DNA of 64,000 nt from Balanoglossus misakiensis (GCA_040954595.2 CM082587.2:6386001-6450000), one strand, 5' to 3'. Counted from the stretch's first letter, positions 28,464-40,076 are shown. Notes: generated by a model not told the origin, from the sequence alone. Program-made: numbers and translations.

Positions 28464-28589
28464 CTCGACGACATTACCGTAGATTAACTTGTCTTTCGAG
28501 TCATTAAATACAGTGTATTTCGTAGTTTCATAATTTTATTGGTATTTTAAAAATGTTTTCCTGTTTTCCTCGACGACATTACCGTAGAT
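28464..28589. repeat. Direct repeat of 21 bp, 105 bp apart
   Basis: The 21-bp word CTCGACGACATTACCGTAGA(T) occurs exactly at 28464-28484 and again at 28569-28589. The sequence between is AT-rich. It could be a remnant of a tandem duplication. Confidence 0.8.
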
Positions 28590-29723
28590 GAATGGGAGTT
28601 TTGTTGTCAACTGGTTTCATGCCGCCAACAAAATGCTTGCAATACTGTTTGGCGACGGAATATTTGGCGTTTCAACATACAGGGGGAAAGTTTCTAAAAA
28701 GTTGCAGGTGCAGCCACAGAGCAATAATGTGAGAACATTGTCAAGATACAGCTGTTCTCCTTCTTGAGTTAAAAGGCAACTGCCTTATACATTTGTGGTT
28801 CCGTCAATCCCATATTTTCGTAAATATTCAACACTTCTAACCTTTACTTCAGCCGTCGCGTGTTTACAGCTAAAAAAAACCTCAACTTTCTGTTTCTGTG
28901 TTTGTCATTGGTCCCTAAATCGGCCCACCTTTAACCCTTAGTCGAAATCCCATCGATAGGAAAATACCCCAATATCTCTAAGTGTGATTCCTGCGGAGTT
29001 TGCGAATTCTTGTTAGAAAAAAAGTCGAATAAACTGAATGGTTGGTATCCGAGATCCAGTATTACGTGACAGGATCCAGAATGCATCATGATGATGATAA
29101 TGTTCTGTATTATTCGATAGAATGTACTTACTGGTCTCAACGCGAAAGTTTCCTGCCTTGAACAGTTATTCACCGCCCTCCTCCTTCGTTAAAGGTTTTT
29201 CTACAGTGGTCCCCGTGCCCAAACGTTTAAAAAATCGTCTTAAAGACCACTATCTCCTTGGAAACAAAGGCATCCAACGCGACGCGGGAAGTCACTTCAC
29301 CCAATGCAAGTTCCCACGCAACACCTTGCGACCACCTTCAAGTTCCGAGACACAGCCTTGACTTTGTTCGCCGAACTTGGGTGGGACTTGGGGGCGATAC
29401 CTGCAACGGGTTTGTAGTGTTCAATTTTGTCGTCTAAAATGAAGTGTCGTTCGGATTTGGTCGATGAAATATCCGTATACTATTTATGGGCAAGCTAGTG
29501 CCATCACGTGATTGTGGCAGACAGTAGATCACAGCTACCTATAAAAGCCAATAGGGGTATTATGAAATAGTCCATGCGACTGATTTCATATTATCAGGGA
29601 GATTATGCTACTAAAGTCGCGCCGTGCTTCTTGCAAGAGGCCCAAAGTATAAAGAAAATCATCATCGTCGTCGTCGCCGTCGTCATGATTCTGTTCTGCT
29701 TAATTCATCATCATGGAGTCTCT

Positions 29724-29763
29724 CCCCCCCCCCCTCCCTCTCTCTCTCTCTCTCTCTCTCCTC
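29724..29763. repeat. Poly(C) plus (CT)n tract
   Basis: Eleven C followed by CCTC and a CT dinucleotide array. The P/S/L-rich open frames across it are repeat translations. Confidence 0.9.
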
Positions 29764-29942
29764 CTCTCGCACATTCTTTTTTCCAAATGCTTGCGGTTAT
29801 CAGTGAACGTTCGTTCTTGCGATTGTCTGCAAATCCTTCCGATCTGTGGCTTAACTTGAGGAGTGTTAGTGTCATATCGTCTCCCACTTTTGATGAGTAT
29901 GTGTGAACGTTTCAAACATCACGTGCACTGGCACCATGCAAG

Positions 29943-29964
29943 ATGGATGGATGGATGGATGGAT
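29943..29964. repeat. (GGAT)n microsatellite
   Basis: Five to six GGAT units. Confidence 0.85.
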
Positions 29965-30495
29965 ACCAACGCGTGTGTTGGTGGATGGATTGATTTATTT
30001 CTGCAAAGGATCACAAGCTTACATATGAATCGCTTACTCGTTGGGTCGTCGACGACAAAGAAAAATGGCGTTTAGAGGTTTGTGCTCTTCATCTAACACA
30101 CAGGTATGGGTACAATACGGGGGTGGTTTTATATGCATGGAATGTGGTGTGATGACGTCATTGAAATTATGACCAAGCAACAGGTACGGTAAGTTACGAT
30201 ATGTATATGGTATTTTCACTCGTTGGCGGGTGTGTCTTATCTGCCGGGGTTGGCATTTGGCCAACAGTGCGGATGTATATATTCCGTTGCATTGTGGGTC
30301 ATAGCAATCACACACTCTATCATTTACATTCTTGAATTATAGCCGTTCACTGGGGTGAAGGTCGCGAACATTTCAAGCACCGTACCACAGGTTTGGCGCG
30401 TTTATTGTCGGTATGAAGTGCCCCCAATGTTTGTGTTCATGACATTGCGCTAGTTTGGTGACTCAACAAATACGAATTTTTGATTAGAAAAATGA

Positions 30496-30516
30496 TGACG
30501 TCAGTTACTATATAAA
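30496..30516 (+). promoter_or_regulatory. CRE plus TATA box, possible promoter
   Basis: A perfect TGACGTCA (30496-30503) is followed after 7 bp by TATAAA (30511-30516, in the context ACTATATAAAGC). This looks like a CRE-controlled core promoter pointing right. It is about 850 bp upstream of the first coding exon of the dioxygenase gene, so it would serve that gene only if there is a 5' UTR exon. The open frame starting at 30566 does not splice in frame to the gene. Confidence 0.35.
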
Positions 30517-30819
30517 GCAAAAGTTGACGTGAACACTGATAATACCGACAAGGCGAGTCGTTAAAATGTATTCAATCACCTCTCATTTACGTGACCATGT
30601 GGTGGCGCACTTTTTCGCATGGATAGCAACTGAAAATCTGTGGATGACTGGATATCAACTTTCCTGGGCCAACTTTTCACAGGTGACTCTATCTATACTT
30701 TTAATACGTTGCGCGGCTTACAGCCAAAAATAACCACAAAAATACGCATAAAATATAATAACAATGTCAAATGATTGGCAGAGTCGCTTTCCTCGCATAT
30801 TTTAACTGCATAACCACGC

Positions 30820-30862
30820 GAGATCTCGCATGGTCTCGTGGAGCTCGGAAATGATCTATCAG
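30820..30862. repeat. Dispersed repeat fragment (partner at 5422)
   Basis: Second copy of the 42-bp similarity described at 5422-5465. Confidence 0.5.
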
Positions 30863-31367
30863 AAGTACATTTTGTACTCTGTCTAATTATAAAGTCAATA
30901 TCATCTCAAGTTGCTCATAAAACCAAATTTGAGAACAGAAACATTGAACAGGTGCTCGGCTACTTCCCCGTCCCATTCTTGCTAATCGCATGCATATTAT
31001 TAAAATGTCCTTCGAAAGAGAAAAAAAAACTAAGATTACACAAATCCAAGTATTTCACGGCTGTTGTGAGCTTGAGCTGTCACATATAGACAATGAACAA
31101 TAAATGTGCTAAAACTCCTCAATGATGCATGTCAGATATGTACAGACATACATTATTTCATACATCCATATACATACATACAGACGCAACTGATTCATAA
31201 GGTCCCTTGGTATCGGACCTAAAATTTGAATACTACCAACCTTTGATCCTTTTGTGAAAATCTCATGTTTGCGTGGTCCAATCTGTTCGTGTTATGACCT
31301 TTCATGGTCAACCTATGACACGGAATCAGGTGGTTGGTCATATGATCCAGGGAGGCGAAACAACTCG

Positions 31368-34300
31368 ATGATGTCGTTCGCGTTCGAAAAGAAGGGTGAG
31401 TACGGCAAACAATGACCGCTGGTTCCGGCATCAAGAAATGTCACCCCTATACGTGCCGTATGCAGCTTGTTCTGATAGGTTAAAGTTTTTAGATTTTCCT
31501 AACGGTAGCTGCGCATATCCGACGTGAACGTTCCTTCGATGTCAGTGTAGCTCAGCGGTTAGTGTACGTGTACGTATCTATTATGCAAGTGCATGACGGT
31601 TAGAAACATTGTAGGCCCTACGCCCAACCAGTCGCACCTCCCCCCATACACACACACCAAACCCAATGACATGCACCAATACTTCCACAATGCAGTGCGC
31701 ACAGTTGATAACTTTGCGCAATGCATTGCGGGAATATGCATTACGAAATGCACATGTACATGTAGGCTTACGGCAATACGTTTTAGATCATGAATCTGCA
31801 TGCAGTCTTTGAAACGGTTGCTGACGGAAGGAACAGACGACAAGAGCTGAACCTTTAAGTGGCATTTTGCACAATAACAATGCTAACTGTACACATATAT
31901 GCTGTGTCGATAAGCTATATGCTAGGCATTCATTATGTTTCGGGAACTTGGACAAGAAACTGCAGTCTACACTCACAAAGAAACTACTGAAAACATAACG
32001 AAAATTACAGCTAATGGAGCTTTAAACATGGAAAATTTGGATACTTAAAAGCCAACAGCCTACAGAAGTCTAGCATCCGTAATTTGATTGTTAAAATTTT
32101 ATTTTAACTTTTGTCATTTCAGACTTCATTTTCACTGGTGGCGACTTGAAGGTCACTGATGAAATGAAGAAATATTTTCAAGACTATGGGTTCATTATCG
32201 TCAGGTAAAACATGCAGGCGACCCAAGCAAGCAACATTTCTTCCCAATATATAGTAAACTATATATGAAATGCAAGGAAGGTTTTCGTACTGATATCGTG
32301 ACATGTGTCGGCAAAACCTTATCAGTTGAGGTGACCTTATAAAAGTATGAAGGTAACACCCCTAATAAGGATGGCGCTTAAGATATGACGTTTGATTATT
32401 GATGTTTGCAAACAGAAATTAGAAAGGGAAAATCTAAGGCAGATGCTGATCAGATCACGGGAAGCTCCTCTTATTGCTTATAATCATTGATAAAACCTCC
32501 AAAACCGAGCAATATCTTAGTAAACGTAAAATATCCCCCATGTTCCAATATCAAGCCAAGATAACACCTCTTGTAACACATTACATTTGACATGCAGATC
32601 AGTCATCGACGACAAAGAAATGAAAAATGTTATGTCCGTCCTCGACGAAAATGGAATTCTCAAATATGAGTACGAGCAAGATGATGGCGCCGGTCTGAAA
32701 TACAAAATGTGTTGCTGGAATCACCCGGGGGATGACGTCACAGGAATCTTGAGCAGATCTCAAAAAATAGCGGGAACAATGGAGCAGGTAGTTTATCACA
32801 AGAAAAAAAATTAGTCGAAAAAAAAACTGCGTCTCTATTCAAACAAATGTAGACAAGCCAATAGTCAAATATAAGTTCAAATTTATTTACTGGGGATCCC
32901 GTTTTTATGATTTTGGCCAACGTGTATTGGAACGTGGTCTAATGTCATAATGATCTCTATCTGTCTGTCGGTCATCGACATCTTATTTTGATAAGATTTT
33001 GATTTGCTATTCAGTTACGTCGATTTGACCCTTTTCTGATGTAATTATGTTAAGTTGCTAGGTGGTGAAGTGTACCACTATCACACCAAACTGATGATGA
33101 AAGAAGCCCACACAGGGGGACAATTTAACTGGCATCAAGATTATGGGTAAGAGTAAGCTTATTGTAAGCTTATTTAACAGCAAATCTGCTATTAGCACCT
33201 GTACCATTAGAGAGAGAGAGGGATGTGAAGGGAGAGAGAGAGAGAGTGATTTCAAGTCCCCTCCATGTCTTGATGTGGCTGTCGATAACCCCACATAATT
33301 CACATTTCTGTGCTGTTGCAGATACTGGTATAACAATGGCGTACTTTTTCCCGACATGGGGTCTGTTATGATCGCAATAGACAAGGCAGACACAAAGAAC
33401 GGGTGTTTGCAGGTGCTGAACCTGTGCAGTATATGTCTAAAATTGGTCTAAAATTGGGGTATGTTTAAGGTGAAAATGGTCAAAAATGGGGTATGGGTTT
33501 ATACTGGCGGTGGTGTGGTACACCTTTACCATGTTTACCATAAATTAAAGCCGGTACCCCCAGGGGACACAAAAATGGCAGATAGACAGGTGAGCAGTCG
33601 ACTTTGAGTTCTGTAAAGCCTTACATGTCAGAATTGCACTCTTATTCGGTCCAACGACGTTTATAAAGGGCGGAGATCGTCTCATGTGCCAAACCGAAAA
33701 CTCTAGTTACAAAATTTGTATACAGTCAATGCCATAAGGCAGTGTGCTGTCCTAACAACAGACAAGATGGTGGCAACCGTGTCGCAGATCGGGAACAGAC
33801 AAAAAATTGGGTGAAAAGAATGGACAAAACGTAAGTCTGCTTGTAAGGTGCGCACGAAATATGGAAGAAGTGGACGCAGTCCACTGAATGCGTCGAACGC
33901 AAAATTTGTAGAACATTTGGATTGGACGTAAATGTTACATACACACGAAATTACGCACATGCGCATAAGACGATCGTCGGCCTTTAAGACAAGCATGTTT
34001 TTACCTCACGTTTGGTCACACAGATATTACCGGGGTCGCAGAAACTGGGTCGAGTTGACCACATCCTAGTTGGTGGACAGATGGGCGCTGACATGGAACG
34101 GGTGAGCCAGGCCATGAAAGTTTTCCCGCTGGTACGCGTGGAATTGAATCCCGGCGACGCCCTCTATTTCCACAGCAACTTGCTTCACCGCAGTGATCAG
34201 AACCTCAGCGACAGGCGCCGATGGGCTTTGATTTGCGCCTACAACAGGGCTTCAAACAATCCTTTCCGAGAACACCATCATCCGTTTTATACACCTCTGA

Positions 34301-35025
34301 GGAAGGTCAGTTTTTCTTTTCTTAAATCCACAACAGCTGCCGCGTTTACCATATTTTAATCGATAAAATATTTAAATCTTCTTATCCTCAGTCGACAAAT
34401 TACACTTTTTGAATTGTTGGGGGGAAGCGTCCAATACCCATGTGTGCATATAGGTGTACTGTGTTCTCTTTGCAATGGGAGACTGAACAAAAGGTGTGCG
34501 ACACCCTATTATTATTTAACTCGTTCAAATTTATCAGAGGTTGGTAATATCTTTGTGTATACCATCACTAAGCTTATTTAAATGGACGGACCACTCTGTG
34601 AAAGTAAAAACATGAAAATAATGCAAAAATGTCAGCTATTGGGGCTTTAAAATCACAAAATGTCCCGTGTCGATATTCATTAAATTTGAAAAATGTAATA
34701 ACACTAGTCACGGTCGGCTGGCACGTATGTTCTCCGGCAAAAACAATGGCGATTTACAAGGATCGTCCCCATGAATATTTTTTCACACCGGACGCTAACC
34801 ATAATTGTAATGCTATCTGTAACTCTGACTGATAGACGCGCGTGAAAAATGCCTCAATAGTAGATATCCGGGAGGGCCGTCCTGATACGAAATGTTTTGA
34901 TTTTTTTCCCCTCTCTTGTGTTGAAGGTACCAAACGCGGCAATCAGTGAGTGTACGGATTTCAACGTCTCTGCTGACAAAGATTTCAACACTCCCGCCAA
35001 AGAGCATGGCAGGTTGGATGAATGA
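31368..35025 (+). CDS. PhyH-family Fe(II)/2-oxoglutarate dioxygenase
   Basis: Seven coding exons: 31368-31395, 32123-32204, 32598-32787, 33055-33146, 33322-33412, 34024-34305 and 34927-35025. All junctions are GT/AG and in frame, giving 864 nt and 287 aa. The tiny first exon (MMSFAFEKK, donor G|GTGAGT) joins exon 2 in phase 1 to make an Asp. The double-stranded beta-helix signature is complete. HxD is at His127 and Asp129 (NWHQDYG), the distal iron ligand is His216 (NLLHRSDQN), and the 2-oxoglutarate-binding Arg is probably Arg227 (DRRRWAL). The family hydroxylates small carboxylate substrates such as phytanoyl-CoA, ectoine or free proline. Invertebrate proteins of this kind are often labelled L-proline trans-4-hydroxylase-like, but the substrate cannot be read from sequence. 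There is no signal peptide or membrane segment, so a soluble intracellular enzyme is expected. It converges on the secreted-protein gene at 35501. Confidence 0.9.
33210..33247. repeat. (AG)n microsatellite in a dioxygenase intron
   Basis: AG-rich dinucleotide repeat between exons 4 and 5 of the dioxygenase gene. It lies clear of both splice sites. Confidence 0.85.
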
Positions 35026-35242
35026 GGACTATAGGGCGGCGATCAGATCAGATCAGATCAGAGCTAAAACTTGCCTTCAAATTTCGGGTCTCGAAAAAAA
35101 AAGAGTACAAAAACCGACTGATTTCTGGGGACATGGTTTGGTAACTTCTAAGTACTGCTCACGAAGAATCTTGTCATCTGATATTACATATTAAATGAGA
35201 GCGAACATAATTTGCAGAGCTTGCTGTGTTTATGGCGTCTCT

Positions 35243-35248
35243 AATAAA
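35243..35248 (+). terminator. Polyadenylation signal of the dioxygenase gene
   Basis: AATAAA begins 218 nt after the dioxygenase stop codon, just before a 20-nt G run. Confidence 0.55.
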
Positions 35249-35280
35249 ACCGCTATATGTTTCTATTTTAGGATCAAGCT

Positions 35281-35300
35281 GGGGGGGGGGGGGGGGGGGG
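35281..35300. repeat. Poly(G) run, 20 nt, between convergent 3' ends
   Basis: Uninterrupted run of 20 G, between the plus-strand poly(A) signal at 35243 and the minus-strand one at 35341. It would be a G run in the dioxygenase transcript and a C run in the opposing one. Confidence 0.95.
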
Positions 35301-35340
35301 CGATCACACGGATGACTTCAACAGGCTTTGCGTTAAATGT

Positions 35341-35346
35341 TTTATT
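35341..35346 (-). terminator. Polyadenylation signal of secreted paralogue A
   Basis: AATAAA on the minus strand, about 155 nt downstream of the stop codon at 35501-35503. Confidence 0.55.
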
Positions 35347-35500
35347 TCGTCAAGAAAAGAGGTATTAAGAAGTGTATAGGACGTCGCATGTCAGTGATTG
35401 GCTCAGACACGCATTGGGAAGTTAGAAGTGTGATAAGTCGTATGTAATTTGGATATGCAAGAAAGATATTCTAGAGTTCCCGTGGGATTGTGGCCCTGTT

Positions 35501-37822
35501 CTACTGGGCGTTATTTCGTTTATAATCATAAAAGTAGCCGTAACCGAAGTACGGGTCGATCATGTCGTTGACCCCGTAATCGTTGAAGATCTCTTCTAAG
35601 ATGTTGTTGGGTAGCACATCGAAATAGCTGGGTAAGAAGAAATCGAAGAAGAGCTCGCCAAACATTTCGAACAGCTCGCAGTCGGTTTGGGGCTCGGGGT
35701 AGCTCGCCCAGGCTTCGGGGTCCAGGCTGTTGACCTTGTCGAAGGCCCGGGTCCAGTCGACGGTGCCGTCGGCGTCTTGTGGCAGCTCGTGGTAGCACTC
35801 GGTCTCCTCGAGATCGTCCCAGAAGACGGACCAGACGTAGTAGTAGAAGCTGTACTCGGCCATAAAGAACTCGGAGCACTTGTTCTCCGTCCACCACTCG
35901 AGGAAGGCGAGCGCCGCAGGTTCGAATTGGTCTTCGTGGGCTGTGGTCCAGTCAATCGACTCGAAGTCGATGTTCGCATATATGTCCTCGAAGGCTTCCA
36001 TGCCCACGGCGCACGGCGCCATTTCGAATCTGTCGATGACATCCAAGATAAATTCGCCAACCATGAACACCTCCTCGTAGGACTTCTTCTCGCTGCCCTT
36101 CTTGGCTTTCGTCGACAACTTCAGACCGCGCTTCTTGCCGTTATTCAACAGCCCCGAGAGGATGTCGGTGCCCGCTGTGAGAGACTCGGCGAGGTCAGCG
36201 CCCTCAATCTTGTTCTTGGCGGCCACTTCGATGTTGGATTTCTTCTTCAACTTTTCTTCGAACGCCTTGCGTTTGAGAGTAAGGATGTCTTTGCGTTTCT
36301 TCATCGTCTCGCTTTCCATGTTTTCCTTGTGCTTCTTCTCTGTCATTTTGGCGCGAAGAGAAGAGATCAGCTGGAATATTGAGAAGACAGCACACACATG
36401 TAAGCCAAGAAGTTCAATTTTACGTGTGACGAATTCGTCAAATGACAATGTTATTGAACGGTGTACACTTGAAAATCGAATTTGCTGTGGGAATGGTGCC
36501 AACTACTGTGTGATCGACAAGACAGCCTAATATTTGTACTAGCATATGACAGGAAAATGGTCAACACACGTCCTTGGAGTGTAGACATCGCTGCAGAACA
36601 CTTCTCAGAGCCGCAATGGTCTTTGGGTATCCGCCCAATCTGATTAAAATCAGATGTAGGGAACGGCGACGTGTGTTTTTTTATGTGTGAGGCGACAGCA
36701 TAAAAACTACGTCGCCGTTCCCTACATCTGATTTTAATCAGATTGGGTATCCGCCTGCAAGGTTTGATGTACGATTATCAATCTCTCTGAAGGCAAATGT
36801 TCATGTTCTTAAAACTAAATTTAACCCGTCTCTTATGATCCCAAGAAATTCATGCGGCAGCTAGAATACGACTAAGCGGCCTTCAGTTCATTACCAGATC
36901 ACGACTAGTGCAATAGCATGTAATCTTGTGACAAAAGCACTGCAGGGGGTAAGAGAAAGTACAGTATGGATGGAAAGCCACTTTTAAACGACAGGAGTAT
37001 TAATTTGAACAACATATCACTACCATCGAAATTGTGCAAACTTATCAAGAAACATTCGGAAAGGGTATGTTGACGTTAAAACCTATCTGCGATCTATTTT
37101 GTCATTACCTATGCAGATCGTTATGTCACTGCCACCAGCCTTACTATACCATAGACCCCCCCCCCCCCCTCTACTGTCTTTGACTATAACAATTGGTAAA
37201 CACGCCCCCGCGGGATGGCTATTCACTGGAATCAAGGTACGCTGGAAAACATGCGCATTTGCTCAACCACACCCATGTTAGCTCAAAGACCCCCCTCCCC
37301 AAAATTGAAACCTCGCGTGGTGATTTTTTATCCTGCGTGTTAACCCCAGTAAAGGTCTTCTGTTGGTCCTATCCTGTCTTTGCGTTTACGGACCCGTATC
37401 AGAGTAGCACTGTCACAAGATTAAGAATACTGCTATTTGCACAAGTCCCAGGTGCCAACTCAAACCGGGTACCATGACGACGATTTCGACAAACTTCCAC
37501 TTTTTGTATTGGGGTGACTTTACAGAGAACATAGACCCCTCTACTGCCTAGGCAAAGAACGGTGCGACGAATAATGAGTGTTTCAGTTTACCCGCACTGT
37601 TGAAAGCGTATCTCTTCATCATTTTCTTTCGAGATGTCATAATTCTAGAAATTAGGCTACAGGAAACTCTCTCTCTCTCCCTCTCTAAGAAAAGTCGGTA
37701 GATGAATTTTCTCTGCTTACCTTTCCCGCCATGGCATCTTTATCGACGGCCTTGGACTGAGTGACAGCCAAGACTGCACACAGCACTACCAGCAGGGAGC
37801 AGACGAGAGTAAGTCGCGACAT
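35501..37822 (-). CDS. Secreted protein of unknown family, paralogue A
   Basis: Two exons on the minus strand, 37822-37721 and 36370-35501, joined in phase 0 (donor AAG|GTAAGC, acceptor TTCCAG|CTG), giving 323 aa. Exon 1 is almost entirely a signal peptide (MSRLTLVCSLLVVLCAVLA, cut near residues 22-25). Residues 35-130 are rich in Lys, Arg and Glu and probably helical. A dibasic site in NGKKRGLKL (residues 113-115) is shared with paralogue B. From about residue 135 the protein is acidic and aromatic, with blocks EWWTENKCSEFF, VFWDDLEETECYHELPQDAD and a PYFGYGY end. Cys154, Cys199, Cys226 and Cys265 match cysteines of B, so two disulfides are plausible. GC-rich codon use contrasts with the AT-rich flanks and suggests strong expression. 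I recognise no domain; function is unknown. Extracellular or secretory-granule location is inferred from the signal peptide and the lack of other membrane segments. Confidence 0.9.
36626..36755. mobile_element. Palindromic MITE with 10-bp target duplication
   Basis: The element is 36636-36745 (110 bp), with perfect 37-bp inverted arms. The left arm starts CAATCTGATTAAAATCAGAT and continues into GTAGGGAACGGCGACGT; the right arm is its exact reverse complement. The 10-bp word GGTATCCGCC flanks both ends (36626-36635 and 36746-36755). A 9-10-bp duplication is typical of Mutator-like (MULE) transposition. Perfect arms and duplication mean a recent insertion. It lies in the intron of secreted paralogue A. 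A related end, CCAATCCGATTAAAATCAGA, occurs alone at about 14131. Confidence 0.8.
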
Positions 37823-37861
37823 CTTGATTTCAATCAGGATCAAGGCTTCTCGACCAAATCA

Positions 37862-37883
37862 CGCCGAAACCCCCCTATTTATA
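37862..37883 (-). promoter_or_regulatory. Core promoter of secreted paralogue A (TATA box)
   Basis: On the minus strand TATAAATA (37883-37876) is followed by a G run and TTTCGGCG (37869-37862), then about 39 nt of sequence to the ATG. Transcription would start near 37850, giving a short 5' UTR. Paralogue B has a similar layout with the same TTTCGGCG word. Confidence 0.65.
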
Positions 37884-38251
37884 CTTTTTGCAGACAAAAG
37901 TTTCTGCGGGGGCGGTACACTTGTGGAGGGGTGCCCCCCAGGCACCAATTTAAAATGAGGTGGACTCGAAATGAAGTAAGTGTAATTTAAAGAGACTAAA
38001 TTATCACATTAGGATTTTACAAGCTCATTAGAACTTCAGTTTCCGAGAATCGTTGTCTCCCAAAAGTTATTTCGCCCTATCAATGTTGTCACCAAATATC
38101 CTTACCTCAAAATAAGAATGCTTTGGTCCATTAAACGGATCTGCAGGTATTTTAAAACAACAAAGCCCACAAAGACAACAAGTCACAAGACAATGACGTA
38201 ATCAAAGGGTTTACTTCGACCTAACTCCCTGGCGTACCGACAGTACAAATA

Positions 38252-38265
38252 GTCTCCATGGTAAC
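38252..38265. promoter_or_regulatory. RFX X-box-like site
   Basis: GTCTCCATGGTAAC fits the known RFX X-box consensus GTHNYYATRRNAAC at every position. It lies about 430 bp upstream of the start codon of paralogue A, with a perfect CRE about 80 bp further upstream. Binding is untested. Confidence 0.35.
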
Positions 38266-38345
38266 CAACTGTTTGTGATCAGCACTCAAAAGGATCGACA
38301 GTGGTTTGGTCACAAGTTTACTTACAAGGTCACGTTGAACTCTGA

Positions 38346-38353
38346 TGACGTCA
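38346..38353. promoter_or_regulatory. Perfect CRE upstream of secreted paralogue A
   Basis: Exact TGACGTCA about 520 bp upstream of the paralogue A start codon. It could make the gene responsive to cAMP or bZIP factors; this is inference. Confidence 0.35.
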
Positions 38354-40070
38354 GAGAAACGCGAAATTCCACAGGACTTAATTTGCACCTTACAAGATTC
38401 CTGGAGTAGTTTTAGTCCAGATCAATTTTGCATATGTGTGCATGAGAATGGGTGATCACAGGCCATAGCTCATTCCAACTGGAATTACTGCAATAATACC
38501 AAGAATAATCCTTATCCTATCGTAAATATTAAAGAAATAATTCAAGAACAAAAAAGAGTTCACATCTGAAAACTATACTACTACTTAAGAGTATTGATTT
38601 TCTGTCGTTCGCGATAATTGTAACTGACAAGAGGATACACCCGACTCGTGTTCTCGGGTGCGAGATTAAAGCAACTTCGACGTCTTTGGCTCAGAAAGAA
38701 TGTACTTCACATGAGCGATTTCCTACTGACAAATTTGAAGCCCAAAATACCCAATTCTGGTGTTGCAAACTCTTCTCCATGTTCCATGAGTGATGACGAA
38801 GATGTAGGGGAAAATTCCGAGATGGAATTACTCCTGGGCCCTGTTTATTGTTTCTTATTTATTGTGCGCCCACACTGAAGAATCGCCTCATTACACACGC
38901 GTTCAAAAGAAAAGACTATTACCCAACATCACAAGGCTACCAGAGCTTTCCATCAGTCCCAAACTCATTGAGATGGTGATTGAACATTGCAAACACCGCC
39001 GCATTCTTTATGTGTGCCCTGTGCAAATTGGGGGCTGCATGCAAATTGGTAAACCGAGAGTCGAACTGAGAGAATGGAACAATGAAAGTGAAGAGACGAA
39101 TAAACGATAATCTGGCGCGATGTATGAAAACTGGCGATGAACAGTGATAGCGTCGAAAAACAGAGTAAAGCTGTTGACTACGAGGCCTTTAATACTTGCA
39201 CAGGATACGCTACCATATCGTGATATGGCCGCAATGGCGCACTTGTAATGACTGCCCGGAATAACTGATACTGTCTGCGATACGTCTTGCAGGATTTTAG
39301 GAGTAATTATCAGACCATCTGACCATTATGGGGCACAACAGATCATTAGCATGTGCATACAAGACGTTTCATGACACATGTTTGCCACTTTTGATATGTA
39401 CAGTGGACGATCTGGGGTCCACAGTTGTGTTTTTCCATCACTATACGTGGGAAGTACTAGTAAACATTAGAGCGGAAGGGTTACGTAATTAGGGATAGCT
39501 GTAAAGGTGTAAAACTGTCAAGTTCCCCCCCCCCCCTCACACACACCTGCTTTGTTTGCGGTGACTACATGATTTAGCCACACACCCAAAAAGGTTGTGT
39601 CCATATACTGTTTACGACAGCACTATCATTGCGCGTACTGTATGGGATATACATGTACATATCATCTGTTATCGAAATTAGAGAATGATTTCAATTATAG
39701 AGTCTACGATTTCGGTATCCTTGCTTGGTATCCTTGATTACACGATTCGTCTAGTATTATAGGATACTATCAACGGTATTGCTGGACTGTCAGCAGTCGC
39801 TCACGCCTTCTTTGTGGAAATTAGCGATGCAGGAGCTATCATAGGGACATCGAGTGGAGAAAAAAAAACTTCGCACAGTACGCGAAACAATGGCAAAAAG
39901 GAAACGTCACAAGTCGCTGTCCCCATCACGTGACCCAGTGCGCTTTGGGAGTTCTCACGCACATGGTGGCGACAAAATTACAACATCGCAAAAATATATC
40001 TAGTATGTTCTAGATGGAAACCCACCACAGAAGACAACTGCAAAAACGTTTGCGCTTAAAGTATTCAGCA

Positions 40071-40076
40071 TTTATT
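40071..40076 (-). terminator. Possible polyadenylation signal of secreted paralogue B
   Basis: AATAAA on the minus strand about 530 nt after the stop codon. It would put the MITE-like repeat at 40153-40347 inside the 3' UTR. Confidence 0.35.

Larger units (their letters stand above)
24540..31360. other. Gene-free region upstream of the dioxygenase gene
   Basis: No multi-exon gene can be assembled. CpG is visibly more common from about 24.7 to 30.5 kb than in the first 20 kb. The stretch includes perfect CREs at 25704, 30153 and 30496, a TATA-like motif at 30511, a 21-bp direct repeat at 28464/28569, a (CT)n tract at 29.74 kb and a GGAT repeat at 29.94 kb. A 65-codon minus-strand open frame starting at 25204 has a signal-peptide-like start but no other support. 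Confidence 0.5.
37885..40065. other. Intergenic region between the two secreted paralogues
   Basis: No exon is supported. It includes an RFX X-box match at 38252 and a perfect CRE at 38346-38353, both 430-530 bp upstream of paralogue A, and a 12-nt C run at 39525. Two plus-strand open frames of about 80 codons (38648 and 38862) lack recognisable features. Confidence 0.5.

Noticed and set aside
30566-30682. Plus-strand frame MYSITSHL... ending at a donor-like CAG|GTGACT, below the CRE/TATA pair
   Set aside because: Its splice phase is 0, while the next dioxygenase exon needs phase 1; the exon at 31368 fits and this one does not.
31545-31570. GTGTAGCTCAGCGGTTAGTG, like a tRNA A-box
   Set aside because: No B-box (GGTTCRANNCC) or cloverleaf follows within the expected distance.
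35687-36382. 231-codon open frame on the plus strand opposite paralogue A
   Set aside because: It is antisense to a well-supported exon. The GC-ending codons of the real gene leave few stops on the opposite strand, and paralogue B shows the same effect at 40634-41305.
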